A stretch of 44,699 nt of DNA from an uncultured Arenicella sp. (GTDB taxonomy: Bacteria; Pseudomonadota; Gammaproteobacteria; Arenicellales; Arenicellaceae). The notes beneath the pieces are model-generated. The model made no database searches, was not told the origin of the DNA, and was given only the letters and a program-made list of their open reading frames with translations. The stretch covers positions 1 through 44,699 of the forward strand of contig CALKRK010000038.1 of assembly GCA_937989675.1 (NCBI GenBank), written 5' to 3'. Each line of letters begins with the position of its first letter. Positions within the stretch are counted from its first letter, which is position 1. The translations under genes and the position numbers were made by a program. Positions 23,696-33,118 of this stretch are shown one piece after another.

Positions 23696-25093
23696 ATGAA
23701 CAAATTTTCTATTGCAGAGATTTTTAAAGGAGCGGTTACCATTGGTGGCCAAGTTACGATTAAGGGTTGGGTAAGAACAAGGCGTACATCGAAGGCGGGT
23801 ATTTCATTCGTCGCGCTGCACGATGGTTCTTGTTTTGACGCTATTCAAGTTGTTGTGCCAGATACGCTAGAAAACTACGAAAGTGAGGTGCTTCACCTAG
23901 GTGCAGGCTGCGCGATTATAGCCACTGGTGAGCTTGTCGAGTCACAAGGCAAGGGGCAGTCAGTTGAAGTCCAGGCGAGCTCTATTGAAGTGGTTGGCGT
24001 CGTCGATGACCCGGAAAAATATCCGATAGCGAAGAAACGACATACGTTCGAGTTTCTAAGAACACAAGCGCACTTGCGACCACGAACTAACGCTATTGGC
24101 GCGGTAACACGAGTACGCAACACCTTAGCTAACGCAATTCATAACTATTTTTATGAGCGCGGTTTTAATTGGATCAATACGCCAATTATTACGGCTAGCG
24201 ATTGCGAAGGCGCTGGTGAGTTGTTTCGAGTTTCTACTCTGGATATGGCTAACATTCCGCGCACCGATAAAGGCGAAGTCGACTATAGCCAGGATTTTTT
24301 CGGTGGCGAGAGCTTTCTAACGGTCTCAGGGCAGCTAAACGTTGAGGCGTATTGCTTAGCAATGTCCAAAGTGTATACATTTGGGCCAACCTTTCGCGCT
24401 GAAAATTCACATACTAGCCGCCATTTGGCCGAATTTTGGATGGTTGAACCGGAAATCGCATTCGCTGATCTGAATGACGACGCAGGGTTGGCGGAAGACT
24501 TCCTTAAGCATTGTATAAACGCCGTGTTGGAGCAACGAGCGGATGATATGGATTTCTTCCAGCAGCGTGTTGATAAAGAGGTGTTGAACCGTCTAAATAA
24601 TGTAATAAGCTCTGATTTTGTGCACATGGATTACGGTGATGCGATTGATATTTTATTAAAAAGTGGGCAAAAGTTTGAGTTTCCGGTGGAATGGGGAGTG
24701 GATCTCGCATCTGAACATGAACGATTTTTATCCGAACAGCATGTGAACGGACCTGTCATTCTAAAGAACTATCCGAAAGAAATTAAAGCCTTTTACATGC
24801 GCTTAAATGATGATGAAAAGACCGTGGCGGCAATGGACGTGTTGGTGCCGGGTATTGGTGAAATCATTGGCGGAAGTCAACGCGAGGAGCGATTGGATGT
24901 GCTCGATACGCGTTTCCCGGACAAAGAAACCGCCGAGCATCTATGGTGGTACCGCGAATTACGTCGCTATGGCACAGTGCCGCACGCAGGTTTTGGACTC
25001 GGATTTGAAAGACTGATTAACTACGTAACTGGTATGGAGAACATTCGTGATGTAATTCCATATCCGCGTGCACCGGGTTCGGCTCAGTTTTAG
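23696..25093 (+). CDS. asnS: Asparaginyl-tRNA synthetase
   Basis: 465 residues, the usual bacterial length. An N-terminal OB-fold anticodon-binding domain (about 16-100, [19 protein letters not shown]) is followed by the class II catalytic core: the [10 protein letters not shown] segment, motif 2 in [20 protein letters not shown] with the loop arginine, and motif 3 in [15 protein letters not shown] near the C-terminus. The closing [16 protein letters not shown] is characteristic of AsnS. It charges tRNA-Asn in the cytoplasm, joining asparagine with ATP. A GAGG ribosome site precedes the ATG. It appears monocistronic; the next gene has its own promoter candidate. Confidence 0.98.
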   Translation: MNKFSIAEIFKGAVTIGGQVTIKGWVRTRRTSKAGISFVALHDGSCFDAIQVVVPDTLENYESEVLHLGAGCAIIATGELVESQGKGQSVEVQASSIEVVGVVDDPEKYPIAKKRHTFEFLRTQAHLRPRTNAIGAVTRVRNTLANAIHNYFYERGFNWINTPIITASDCEGAGELFRVSTLDMANIPRTDKGEVDYSQDFFGGESFLTVSGQLNVEAYCLAMSKVYTFGPTFRAENSHTSRHLAEFWMVEPEIAFADLNDDAGLAEDFLKHCINAVLEQRADDMDFFQQRVDKEVLNRLNNVISSDFVHMDYGDAIDILLKSGQKFEFPVEWGVDLASEHERFLSEQHVNGPVILKNYPKEIKAFYMRLNDDEKTVAAMDVLVPGIGEIIGGSQREERLDVLDTRFPDKETAEHLWWYRELRRYGTVPHAGFGLGFERLINYVTGMENIRDVIPYPRAPGSAQF

Positions 25094-25170
25094 GTTGAGC
25101 TATCAGTTGAAAAGGTATGCCACGGGGATAATACAGAAGAGCAGGAACTAGGGTTTTAATTGGTCTTTAA

Positions 25171-25200
25171 TTGATCATATGTATGTTTTAATTCTATTAT
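25171..25200 (+). promoter_or_regulatory. Sigma-70 promoter candidate for the VOC gene
   Basis: TTGATC (25171-25176), 18-base spacer, TATTAT (25195-25200), 38 bases before the ATG at 25239 in an AT-rich stretch. Confidence 0.5.
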
Positions 25201-25238
25201 GATTTATTGGGTTTAGTTCGGTAGACAGGATATTAATT

Positions 25239-25610
25239 ATGAAACTCGGATCTTTTTCACTTAGCCTCGCGGTTAAAGACATTAACGCCTCCTTTGAGTT
25301 CTATCAGAAGCTTGGCTTTGTTGAGGTTGGCGGCGATATTACACAAAATTGGTTAATATTACGAAATGACACACATACCCTTGGCTTATTCAGTGGTATG
25401 TTTGAGAAAAATATGCTGACGTTCAATCCAGGCTGGAATCAGCTTGGAGAAGAGATTGATGAATACACGGATGTCAGAGACATTCAACGAGAGTTAAAGC
25501 AGCAAGGTGTGTCGTTAGATGCTGAAGTGGATGAAACGTCGCATGGGCCAGCCAGTATCATGCTAATGGACCCGGATGGTAATCCGATCTTGATTGATCA
25601 ACACCGCTAA
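25239..25610 (+). CDS. Small VOC (glyoxalase/bleomycin resistance-like) protein
   Basis: 123 residues, one VOC module: [22 protein letters not shown] at the start, [15 protein letters not shown] in the middle and [17 protein letters not shown] at the end, the last with the acidic residue usually at the metal site replaced by Asp-Gln-His. Cytoplasmic, no signal. Members bind metals or small molecules; the substrate is unknown. AGGA is eight bases before the ATG. A separate 56-base gap leads to the SnoaL-like gene. Confidence 0.88.
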   Translation: MKLGSFSLSLAVKDINASFEFYQKLGFVEVGGDITQNWLILRNDTHTLGLFSGMFEKNMLTFNPGWNQLGEEIDEYTDVRDIQRELKQQGVSLDAEVDETSHGPASIMLMDPDGNPILIDQHR

Positions 25611-25666
25611 TCGTGGTGTAGCTTTGCTTGCGCTCCCGAACTGATTAAAAGAAGAATTTTACAACG

Positions 25667-26080
25667 ATGACGTTGATTGAAGAAAAGCCGTTTAATGTTG
25701 AAGATGTGCGAGATCACATAGTCGAAAAAGGTAAGCTGTGGAGCAAAGGTTTGCGCGAACAAGATGTTGATCTATTACACTCACTTTATGATGAAGAGGC
25801 GTGCTATTTGCCGGATGAAACGTCGGAGCTGCATGGCAAAAGGTTGCCAATTCGGGCTTACTGGAGAGCTTCTATGCGAGTGATTAAAGACCTGCAATTG
25901 GAAATGGACACGTTAAATGGCTCTCGTGAACTGCTATATGAAACTGGTCAAGGAACCGCGAGGATCGCCGGCGATGAAGGAACTGCGCAGACCGTGAGGT
26001 ATCATTACGTCAACGTTTGGAAACTACAAAAAGACGGCACCTACAAAGTCGCGATCGATACTTTTAACGACATTAAATAG
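25667..26080 (+). CDS. SnoaL/DUF4440-like NTF2-fold protein
   Basis: 137 residues. An N-terminal helix with LWSKGLREQDVDLLHSLYDEEACYLPD, GKRLPIRAYWRASM, and a beta-sheet ending in YHYVNVWKLQKDGTYKVAIDTFN fit the cone-like NTF2 fold of the SnoaL/DUF4440 family. Such proteins bind or transform small molecules, often without conserved catalytic residues. No signal peptide. It lies between the VOC and GNAT genes on the same strand and may be co-transcribed with both. Confidence 0.8.
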   Translation: MTLIEEKPFNVEDVRDHIVEKGKLWSKGLREQDVDLLHSLYDEEACYLPDETSELHGKRLPIRAYWRASMRVIKDLQLEMDTLNGSRELLYETGQGTARIAGDEGTAQTVRYHYVNVWKLQKDGTYKVAIDTFNDIK

Positions 26081-26108
26081 TCGCATTTATTTGGGCCTTA
26101 TCATTGAT

Positions 26109-26618
26109 ATGCAACTAGAGCAAAACGTTTCGATAAGAGCAGCGCAAGGCAAAGATTTGCCAACTCTTATAGAATTTGAGCAAGGTGTCGTATCGGCGGA
26201 GCGACCACATGCGTTTGATTTGAAAGAAGCTGGCGTTGTTTACTATGATTTACCTGCATTGTTAAATAGCTGTGATGCTGAACTTATCGTCGCCGAGTTA
26301 AGCGAGGCAAATGATGGTGCAAATGAAGAGTCGGATGGCGAACTAATCGCTTGTGGTTATGTTCGAATAGACCCCTCAAAGCCTTATCATAAATCAGAAC
26401 AACATGGCTACTTGGGCTTTATGTACGTAGCGCCGAAATGGCGCGGTAGAGGAATCAATAAGCGGATACTCGATGAACTAATAAGTTGGGGTAGTAACCG
26501 CGGCGTTCATGTTTATAAATTGGATGTGTATTCCGGTAATCAATCGGCAATCCGGGCTTATGAAAAAATGGGTTTTACATCGAATCTGCTCGAGATGGCT
26601 TTAGATGTCGATTTGTGA
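26109..26618 (+). CDS. GNAT-family N-acetyltransferase
   Basis: 169 residues from ATG 26109; the open frame begins at a TTG at 26091, which is less likely. The acetyl-CoA pyrophosphate loop is in APKWRGRGINKRILDELISWG, preceded by the YLGFMYV strand and followed by VYKLDVYSGNQSAIRAYEKMGF, the classic GNAT end motif. An insertion of about 20 acidic residues (SEANDGANEESDGE) lies between strands 3 and 4. It would transfer an acetyl group to an amine on a small molecule or protein; the acceptor is unknown. Confidence 0.88.
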   Translation: MQLEQNVSIRAAQGKDLPTLIEFEQGVVSAERPHAFDLKEAGVVYYDLPALLNSCDAELIVAELSEANDGANEESDGELIACGYVRIDPSKPYHKSEQHGYLGFMYVAPKWRGRGINKRILDELISWGSNRGVHVYKLDVYSGNQSAIRAYEKMGFTSNLLEMALDVDL

Positions 26619-26659
26619 ATATATTACCTATCTAGATATCTTGTATTAACAGTTGAACC

Positions 26660-27331
26660 TCAAAATAGTGCTGGCTTTGCGATGCCAATTGCGGCTTCTA
26701 ATACTAGGACCACCCAAATAGTCACTACCCATGGCCTAACTCGGTTTAGGCTAGCGCGCATAGCTTGATTGTCGGCATCATCAACCGATTGAGATGAGGC
26801 CATTTTTACATAAGTGGCGACGAACCCCGCGAGACGAATTCGAATCATTAGTCCACAAAATACTAAGAACGCGAATCCCAGCAGTTTGGCGATCAGCCAG
26901 CTGCCGTTTTCAAACCGGCCGGTGCTAATGGCGACAACACAAGACAGGATGATAGACGCAATCACAAGCCACCGAAAGTAGAAGTCAATTTTGGTAAGCG
27001 TGGGTATATAGTTTGCATGATGATTGAAGTGAAGTACCAATACCATGCTGATCCAAAAAGGCCCGATTATCAGAATTAGCCAAAATTGCCATACTAGATG
27101 CTCAAAGCCAACGGCGGCTGATAGCAGCCCGCCCACTGTCAACATTAGGCTCATACAAATACGCGGCACTAAGTCACAGCCAAGCATTATTTTCGCCGCC
27201 GTTAAACGCGTCTCACGGCTAAGCGTATCGTCGACCACGAAGCCACTGGAATAGAAAACGCCGAGATCGCCACCTAGCCAATATACAAACAGCAGTATAT
27301 GAAGCAGCAATAATATTTCGTAGTAACCCAT
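26660..27331 (-). CDS. Integral membrane protein, DUF2269/CopD-like
   Basis: 223 residues with about six hydrophobic helices: near 3-25, 58-76, 78-102, 120-140, 145-166 and 200-218. Histidines in LLLHILLFVYWLGGD near the start and HFNHHANY in the middle could hold haem or metal, as in CopD/DUF2269-type proteins, but this assignment is tentative. A good ribosome site (AAGGTAGG) precedes the ATG. The gene starts 20 bases after the MFS transporter stop on the same strand, so both are probably co-transcribed. Confidence 0.75.
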   Translation of the reverse strand: MGYYEILLLLHILLFVYWLGGDLGVFYSSGFVVDDTLSRETRLTAAKIMLGCDLVPRICMSLMLTVGGLLSAAVGFEHLVWQFWLILIIGPFWISMVLVLHFNHHANYIPTLTKIDFYFRWLVIASIILSCVVAISTGRFENGSWLIAKLLGFAFLVFCGLMIRIRLAGFVATYVKMASSQSVDDADNQAMRASLNRVRPWVVTIWVVLVLEAAIGIAKPALF

Positions 27332-27351
27332 TACGACCTACCTTAGCAACG

Positions 27352-28812
27352 CTAACTCGTGTTGGAATTGAACTTCCTGTACTTGCCTAGCGCTAATAAA
27401 GGAATGGAACCAATGACTAATAGTATGGCGGCCTGGATTAGGGGTTCAGACCAGCCCCCTGAACTGTTGGCCAGCCGTGCGAGAATCATTGGACCGAAAC
27501 CCGCACCTAACGCAAAGAACGCATAGAGAAATCCGTAAATTGCCGAGTAGCTTCGCATTCCAAAATACTTAGAGACTAAGTATGCCAGGAAGTCATACTC
27601 CACTCCTGCGCCAAACCCAATCATCAAAATTGCGATCCGCGCTGACTGTGGAGATAAGTCGGCGGATGCAAGCATATAGAGCGCAATGGCTGGTGAGGCC
27701 AGGAACACGAATGCCACACCGGGAGCCCAGAATTTGTCGATCATGAATCCGCCAATTAGCCTGCCGGCTAACACGGCCAATCCCGTGAGGCCCGCCAACG
27801 CCACGGCGTCAGATACTGAAAACGCTTTTGCACCTAGAATTTGTTCCAGATTCGGTATCACCGATCCGAGCGCGTAGGAAACAGGCACGAAGCAGGCGGC
27901 AAGCAACCATAGACGCCATTCTTTAAAGGATTGCAGTAATGTAAGACCAGGCAAGGTTTGCCCTTTAGTAAGTTTGTATCGGACGATCGGCTCTGTGCCA
28001 ATCTTGCCGAAAACAAAGGCCAACAGTGGCAATGCGGTAATTAACAAAAACGGAAAAACGATAGCGTATTCTAAGCGCAGGCCCTTCTCCGCAATCTGTG
28101 GAAGAATGAACTTTAGATTAAGCCAAGCTAGCGCTATAAATCCAAGCAGAGCCGGTAGCAATATAAGTAACTTATAGCGCCCTAAGGCTGAGTCGCGAGT
28201 TGGTACATCATCGACATCCCGCATTGAAAGTAGGGCGAAAGGGAAGGCGATCAAAATTGGTAACATCCCAAGTGCAATATACGCGGTTCTCCAATCGTAC
28301 ATAGTTGCTACTTCTTGAGCGAAGTATTTGGCCAACGTGCCGAACATGCCGGTGGCAATCAGCGCAATGCCAAGCGCTTTTCCCCGGTGCTTTTCAAAGG
28401 CGTTGTTGACCGCCCGAGTGAAGGTGACGGGAAGCGTGCCGGCGCCGAATAAAGATATCAGTGCCCATAAAAAACCATACAGAATTTTATCACCGGTGTG
28501 CAAAGACTGAGCCATCATTGCAAATCCAAATAACACAATGGAGATTAGGCATACCCTTCTAGCACCGTATTTGTCCGCCAGCACCCCTACTAAAGGAGCC
28601 ATAAAAAATGCGGTGAGTGTATAAATCGGAAACGCGAGAAAAACATCGGCCAGTGTCCACCCGAACTCTTGCATGATGGGGCCAGCAAGCACACCAAAAG
28701 TGTAAAAAGGTAGAGGAGACATCCCGAGGCCAATGCCCACCGCTGATGCGGACATAACTGGCCACCCGCTGGCAAACTCGTTTTGATTCGACGCTTCAGT
28801 TCCGTCACTCAT
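27352..28812 (-). CDS. MFS transporter (OFA/monocarboxylate-like)
   Basis: 486 residues with about twelve transmembrane helices. The MFS signature between helices 2 and 3 is seen in GVLADKYGARRVCLIS, and a GRLIGGFMIDKF repeat lies between helices 8 and 9. The pattern is that of the OFA (oxalate/formate) and monocarboxylate groups. An extended central loop contains extra hydrophobic segments. The frame could start at GTG 28824, but ATG 28812 has GGTGGAG six bases in front and is chosen. It is divergent from the TonB receptor with a 295-base shared region, implying outer and inner membrane steps for uptake of one compound, probably an organic acid. Confidence 0.92.
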   Translation of the reverse strand: MSDGTEASNQNEFASGWPVMSASAVGIGLGMSPLPFYTFGVLAGPIMQEFGWTLADVFLAFPIYTLTAFFMAPLVGVLADKYGARRVCLISIVLFGFAMMAQSLHTGDKILYGFLWALISLFGAGTLPVTFTRAVNNAFEKHRGKALGIALIATGMFGTLAKYFAQEVATMYDWRTAYIALGMLPILIAFPFALLSMRDVDDVPTRDSALGRYKLLILLPALLGFIALAWLNLKFILPQIAEKGLRLEYAIVFPFLLITALPLLAFVFGKIGTEPIVRYKLTKGQTLPGLTLLQSFKEWRLWLLAACFVPVSYALGSVIPNLEQILGAKAFSVSDAVALAGLTGLAVLAGRLIGGFMIDKFWAPGVAFVFLASPAIALYMLASADLSPQSARIAILMIGFGAGVEYDFLAYLVSKYFGMRSYSAIYGFLYAFFALGAGFGPMILARLANSSGGWSEPLIQAAILLVIGSIPLLALGKYRKFNSNTS

Positions 28813-29107
28813 GTATTTCTCCACCCGGTTTTCGATGTAATTCTATTTTCACGTTAACTTACTAACCATAACGAGCCCACGTCGATTGGAATGCCACTAA
28901 AAGGTACTTTTTAAGTTCTATCAGCAAGTCGCGCACTCAATACGCGTACATTTTTCATTTTTTTCACTCTTTTATCACGTCTAATTGTGGTAAAAGATAT
29001 ATTGTTATTACATTATATCAATGAGGTGCAGTTGTAAACCATTGTTGGCACCATCTAACTTATATGAAACTCACGAAGATGAGTGATGACTAAAAGAGGA
29101 AAATTTC
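28813..29107. other. Divergent control region between the MFS and TonB genes
   Basis: 295 bases, AT-rich towards the receptor. It contains the inverted repeat described at 28970-28995 and a weak plus-strand promoter TTGTGG (28985-28990), 18 bases, TACATT (29009-29014). GAGG precedes the TonB-receptor ATG. No gene is seen. Confidence 0.55.
28970..28995. promoter_or_regulatory. Inverted repeat, operator candidate
   Basis: TTTTATCAC (28970-28978), eight bases, GTGGTAAAA (28987-28995): eight of nine positions pair. It overlaps the proposed -35 of the TonB-receptor promoter, as a repressor site would. Confidence 0.45.
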
Positions 29108-31282
29108 ATGAAAAAATCTTTTAAATTAAAGTCACTAGTTTTACTCGGGGCAATCTTGGTTCATGCTCCTCTCGCTTTGGCACAAGATTCTTCCGGCCAA
29201 CCGGAGCTTGTGCTTGAGGAAATTATTGTTACCGCTGAACGTCGTGCAGAATCACTACAAACAACCGCCGCAGCGGTGACAGCGATCGACAGTCAAGATC
29301 TAGAGATAAAACAAATAACCAATATCCTAGACCTGCAGTATGCGGCCCCCAATATTAGCTTAGGAACTAATACCGGAACGGCCAATGCAGCGCGCATATT
29401 TATTCGCGGGGCTGGCGAAGATGAATCGCGTGCCACTGCCGAGCCTGCGGTTGGTGTCTATGTTGATGGTATCTACATAGGGCGTTCAGTGGGTTCTCTA
29501 TTTGACCTAGTGGATCTTGAGCAGTTACAAGTCTTACGAGGGCCGCAAGGAACCCTCTATGGGCGGAACTCGAACGGTGGCGCAATACGACTGACCAGTA
29601 AGGCACCGACAACCGAAGACGATGAGTTTAGTGCACTCGTTACGATTGGAAATGAAAGCCGGCTTGATTTACGTGCCAGTGCTAACATTGTGCTTGGCGA
29701 AAAGACCGCGCTTCGCTCCTCCGTTTTGCGTCGCAGCAGAGATGGTTTTCATACCCTGAATTCGAACGGGGCTTTCGCTGATGTTCAGGGTCGCAACGTT
29801 GGTCAGATCGATACCAGTGCATTTCGGATTGCGTTAGGGCATGAATTTTCAGATGCTTGGAGTGCTGTGTTTGCTTTGGACCGCACGCAAGATGATTCAG
29901 ACCCAATACCAGATACGCTCAACCTCGAGAGTGATGCAGACAATAACCTGTTCACTGTGGAGCCTGCGCCGGGGGCAACTTGCAGTGCCGCAACGCCATC
30001 GATTTTTCAAGGTATTGGTTGTGTGACAAATTACACGAGTTCAGTTGAGTCTCAAGGTGGATCAATTAAGGTCAATGGCGAGATTGGTAATTTCACCTTT
30101 CAGTCGCTTTCTGGCTATCGAGAGTTGAATGACGAGTTGTCAACTCGAATCACTTTTCCTTATGAACAGCAAACGGACCAAGATCAGTTCAGCCAAGAAT
30201 TTACATTGACATCTAACTTTGACGGCCGATTTAACTTCGTAACAGGTTTGTTCTATTTTGAAGAAGATATTCAGTTTGATTCTGTGTTTGTGTTTCCTAC
30301 CGAGATTAATGTACAAACAGAAGCGTTGGCTGCATTTTTCCAAAGTACTTACGACTTTACCGAAACTTTGACCTTAACAACTGGGGTGCGCGCAACTGAT
30401 GAAACGAAAGATCTAAACGCAGCAGCGCTGGCATTAGGGCTTGGGCGAGTTGAATCGCGTGATTTCAGTAATACAACGTACTCGGTCAAGCTTGAGAAGG
30501 AGTTCGGTGAAAACCTGTTCGGTTATACGTCTTACTCAACCGGCTTCAAAAGCGGCGGTTGGTCTCCAGACTGTTTTTCACCAACAGCATGTTTTCTTCA
30601 AGTTGACGAGGAAGAATTGGATTCATTGGAGTTCGGTATTCGTTCGACCTTGCTTGATGGACGCCTTCGTCTAAATGCGACCTACTATTTTAATAAATAT
30701 GATGGTTTGCAAATTGGTGCTACCGTACCAGGGCTCGGCGGCTTCACCCGCTTTAACGTAGATGAAACGGAACAGGATGGTCTAGAGCTCGAAGCATCTT
30801 TTTTAGCGACGTCTAACCTGACCATAAATGCAACATTTGGAACAATCGATGCTGAGTACACTTCTCTAACTCTTCTACAGGCAGGCGGGCTTACTAATGC
30901 CGGTGCCAGCGAAGTTTGTGGTGGTGTAATTAGTGTTGCTTGTGCATTGCAGTTAGAACCCAAAAATGCGCCGAGTTATAAAGGCAATATTGCTTTCGTT
31001 TATGAGCGAGATATTGGCAGTGGATCTTTAACTACGAATGTCGACTTTTCGTTCGAAGATGACTCGTTTAACTTGGTGGCGAATCCAGACAACTCGAGAG
31101 TGGATGTACCAACACTGATTAACGCGAGAGTAGCCTATGCAAGTGGCGAGTCGGGTTGGAGGTTTGCGCTATGGGCGAAGAATCTAGGCGACGAGGAATA
31201 CGCTAGAACGTCTACTGGAACAAACTTTCTATACACAGCCGAACCGCTTACCTGGGGCTTAGATCTCGGTTACAGTTTTTAA
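29108..31282 (+). CDS. TonB-dependent outer membrane receptor
   Basis: 724 residues. Signal peptide 1-25 (LALA-Q), TonB box EEIIVTAERR at 37-46, plug domain about 47-165 with IFIRGAGED, VGVYVDGIYIG and LRGPQGTLYGRNSNGGAI, then a 22-strand type barrel ending in a terminal Phe (GYSF) for BAM recognition. A cysteine-containing loop (residues about 284-302) may be a disulfide-bridged extracellular loop. It imports a large or scarce substrate using TonB energy. It is likely co-transcribed with the alpha/beta hydrolase and DUF3598-like genes and acts with the divergent MFS transporter. The substrate is unknown; no siderophore or B12 signature is clear. Confidence 0.96.
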   Translation: MKKSFKLKSLVLLGAILVHAPLALAQDSSGQPELVLEEIIVTAERRAESLQTTAAAVTAIDSQDLEIKQITNILDLQYAAPNISLGTNTGTANAARIFIRGAGEDESRATAEPAVGVYVDGIYIGRSVGSLFDLVDLEQLQVLRGPQGTLYGRNSNGGAIRLTSKAPTTEDDEFSALVTIGNESRLDLRASANIVLGEKTALRSSVLRRSRDGFHTLNSNGAFADVQGRNVGQIDTSAFRIALGHEFSDAWSAVFALDRTQDDSDPIPDTLNLESDADNNLFTVEPAPGATCSAATPSIFQGIGCVTNYTSSVESQGGSIKVNGEIGNFTFQSLSGYRELNDELSTRITFPYEQQTDQDQFSQEFTLTSNFDGRFNFVTGLFYFEEDIQFDSVFVFPTEINVQTEALAAFFQSTYDFTETLTLTTGVRATDETKDLNAAALALGLGRVESRDFSNTTYSVKLEKEFGENLFGYTSYSTGFKSGGWSPDCFSPTACFLQVDEEELDSLEFGIRSTLLDGRLRLNATYYFNKYDGLQIGATVPGLGGFTRFNVDETEQDGLELEASFLATSNLTINATFGTIDAEYTSLTLLQAGGLTNAGASEVCGGVISVACALQLEPKNAPSYKGNIAFVYERDIGSGSLTTNVDFSFEDDSFNLVANPDNSRVDVPTLINARVAYASGESGWRFALWAKNLGDEEYARTSTGTNFLYTAEPLTWGLDLGYSF

Positions 31283-31312
31283 CTTGATAGGTTGAAATGT
31301 TAAATCAGTCTT

Positions 31313-32152
31313 ATGCGAGCAATGCATAACGTTTCGGTAAGGCGGCGTTTCATTGATCTTGCGCATGGCCAGCTGCACTTTCGTGTGGCTGGCCATGCCT
31401 CTTCAAAACCGGCCATTTTGTGCTTACATATGATGCCCAAGTCCGGCCGGAGTTTCGCTGAAATTATGCCGCATCTTGCGGCTGATCGTTTGGTGATCGC
31501 GCCAGATTATCCGGGATACGGAGAATCAGAACATTTTGGTGGTGAAGGTACGCCGTCAATAAGTGACTATGCAGACGCAGTTGGCGATTTGATTGCTCAT
31601 CTTGAGTTAAGCAAGGTGAACCTGTTTGGTTACCACACTGGTTCGATGGTCGCGGTGCAACTTGCACACCAGTACCCGAGATTGATAAATCGAGTGATTA
31701 ATGTTTCAGCACCGATATTTACTGACGACGAGATTTCATCGTTTAAGAAGTATTACTCGCCAGTAGGCTTGGATGAGGCCGGAACGCGTTTTAAAACGAT
31801 GTGGGCGCGCATACTAAAATATCGAGGCCCAGGGATGACGCTCGAAATGGCGGCGAATTCGTTAGCCGAAAACTTGCGTGGCGGCGAACGCTATGAAGAT
31901 GGGCATTACGCCGCCTTTAGTTTCAGCGAGCGTTATGCCGAGCTACTTGAACGAATTGAGCAGCCAGTGTTGCTAATGAACTTGAATGATGACCTAAATG
32001 AACACACTAAACGGGCAGTTCGTCATTTAAATCAAGGGCAACTAGTAGAGTATCCAGAATGGGGTCACGGTTTCTTAGATGCGTTTGCGCAAGATGTTGC
32101 GTCTGTTGTTCTTGGTTTTTTTGATAAAACTATTGCGATAAAGAACAAGTAA
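31313..32152 (+). CDS. Alpha/beta-fold hydrolase with His at the nucleophile elbow
   Basis: 279 residues. Typical alpha/beta hydrolase order: FRVAGHASSKPAILCLHMMP (oxyanion region), VIAPDYPGYGESE near 61-73, the elbow FGYHTGSM at 105-112, and the C-terminal WGHGFLDAF with the catalytic His; the acid is probably Asp in NLNDDLN. At the elbow the residue is His108, not Ser, Cys or Asp. I recall GYHTG-type elbows in a branch of proteobacterial hydrolases, so this may be a family trait rather than damage. Two in-frame ATGs (31313 and 31322) are possible starts. It is between the TonB receptor and the DUF3598-like gene; its stop overlaps the next ATG by one base. Confidence 0.88.
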   Translation: MRAMHNVSVRRRFIDLAHGQLHFRVAGHASSKPAILCLHMMPKSGRSFAEIMPHLAADRLVIAPDYPGYGESEHFGGEGTPSISDYADAVGDLIAHLELSKVNLFGYHTGSMVAVQLAHQYPRLINRVINVSAPIFTDDEISSFKKYYSPVGLDEAGTRFKTMWARILKYRGPGMTLEMAANSLAENLRGGERYEDGHYAAFSFSERYAELLERIEQPVLLMNLNDDLNEHTKRAVRHLNQGQLVEYPEWGHGFLDAFAQDVASVVLGFFDKTIAIKNK

Positions 32153-32598
32153 TGAGTAATCCACTTAAAGATATAATGCCCTCCGTGCTGCGCCATGAGG
32201 GTGTTTGGAAAGGCCAGTATCAGCATATTGATATCCATGGAAAGGTTATTGATCAGCATGCCAGTCGTGTGGAATGCGTGTTCCCAGACTCCGGCGACGA
32301 AGTCTATATACAGAAAAATCACTTCACCTGGGACGACGGCCGCGAACATTCTGTGAGTTTCGGTGGAATCATAGATGGCGATAAAATATTTTGGAACACT
32401 CCGACCTTTCTTGGTTATGGATGGGCCGCTAGCCAGTCGGTATTCCTCTTAGAATTAGAGCGCAAAGACGTTGTTGATGCATCATTTTCAGAAGCTATTG
32501 TCCTTGGTGAGAGCGGACGTCATCGAGCCCGAACCTGGCATTGGTTTAAAGATGGTAAATGTTATCAGCGCACTCTGTGTAACGAGAGCCTGGAGTAA
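32152..32598 (+). CDS. DUF3598-like lipocalin-type protein
   Basis: 148 residues, no signal. HEGVWKGQYQHIDIHGKVID near 14-33, YIQKNHFTWDDGREHSVSF, and a closing RARTWHWFKDGKCYQRTL strand match my memory of DUF3598, a calycin/fatty-acid-binding-like family that is structurally akin to CpcS/CpcT bilin lyases. Such proteins bind hydrophobic small molecules. TAATG coupling to the hydrolase gene shows that the two are made together. This is the second calycin-type protein in the window besides the exported CpeT-family protein. Domain name is fairly but not fully certain. Confidence 0.7.
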   Translation: MSNPLKDIMPSVLRHEGVWKGQYQHIDIHGKVIDQHASRVECVFPDSGDEVYIQKNHFTWDDGREHSVSFGGIIDGDKIFWNTPTFLGYGWAASQSVFLLELERKDVVDASFSEAIVLGESGRHRARTWHWFKDGKCYQRTLCNESLE

Positions 32599-32602
32599 TC
32601 AG

Positions 32603-33070
32603 TCAATCGTTGAGTAGTAGCTGTAGAATAGAAGGTAGCTGAGGCGAGCTGATTGGCGCTGTTGGTTCATTGGGTGGATTGTTAGGCGGATTATCCGGTG
32701 GTGGAGATCCATTTTGTACAAAGATGGCGACAACAGTACGGCTGCTGATCATGATAAGTTCGCAATCGCCAGAGCCTGTACAAAAACCAGTCCAGCGATC
32801 AAAGCGCCACCCCGAGTCTGGCCTCGCTCGCACCTCCACTAACTCGCCAAAATCGAAGAGCTCGCTAGCAACGTCACATCCAACGCCGCAGAAAATACCC
32901 GCCGGCCGGGAAGAGATAGTTCCACGCCCCTCTTTAGCAACGGTTAGGGTTTGTCTGTTATCAAACTGTGCATTAGCTGCGAAAGCGAATACGCAAAAAA
33001 GAATAGCGATACATAACACGGCGAACTTAGCATGAATAGAAGAAGAGCTTGGCAGGAATGGGGCACGCAT
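32603..33070 (-). CDS. Secreted protein with one InlB B-repeat-like domain
   Basis: 155 residues. Signal peptide 1-34 (FAANA-Q), then one beta-grasp repeat of the divergent InlB B-repeat type: LTVAKEGRGTISSRPAGIFC, VRARPDSGWRFDRWTGFC, and TVVAIFVQ. Four cysteines (near 60, 64, 95, 101) can form two disulfides. After residue 120 a Pro/Asn-rich linker (PPPDNPPNNPPNEP) leads to a short hydrophobic tail ending LQLLLND. Normally such repeats occur in large surface proteins in several copies; here only one is present. Surface role likely; no partner visible. It ends four bases after the convergent DUF3598-like gene. Confidence 0.8.
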   Translation of the reverse strand: MRAPFLPSSSSIHAKFAVLCIAILFCVFAFAANAQFDNRQTLTVAKEGRGTISSRPAGIFCGVGCDVASELFDFGELVEVRARPDSGWRFDRWTGFCTGSGDCELIMISSRTVVAIFVQNGSPPPDNPPNNPPNEPTAPISSPQLPSILQLLLND

Positions 33071-33118
33071 GGATTGTTACTCACTAAGTCAGCATTGTTA
33101 AACCCACTGTATTCGTTC

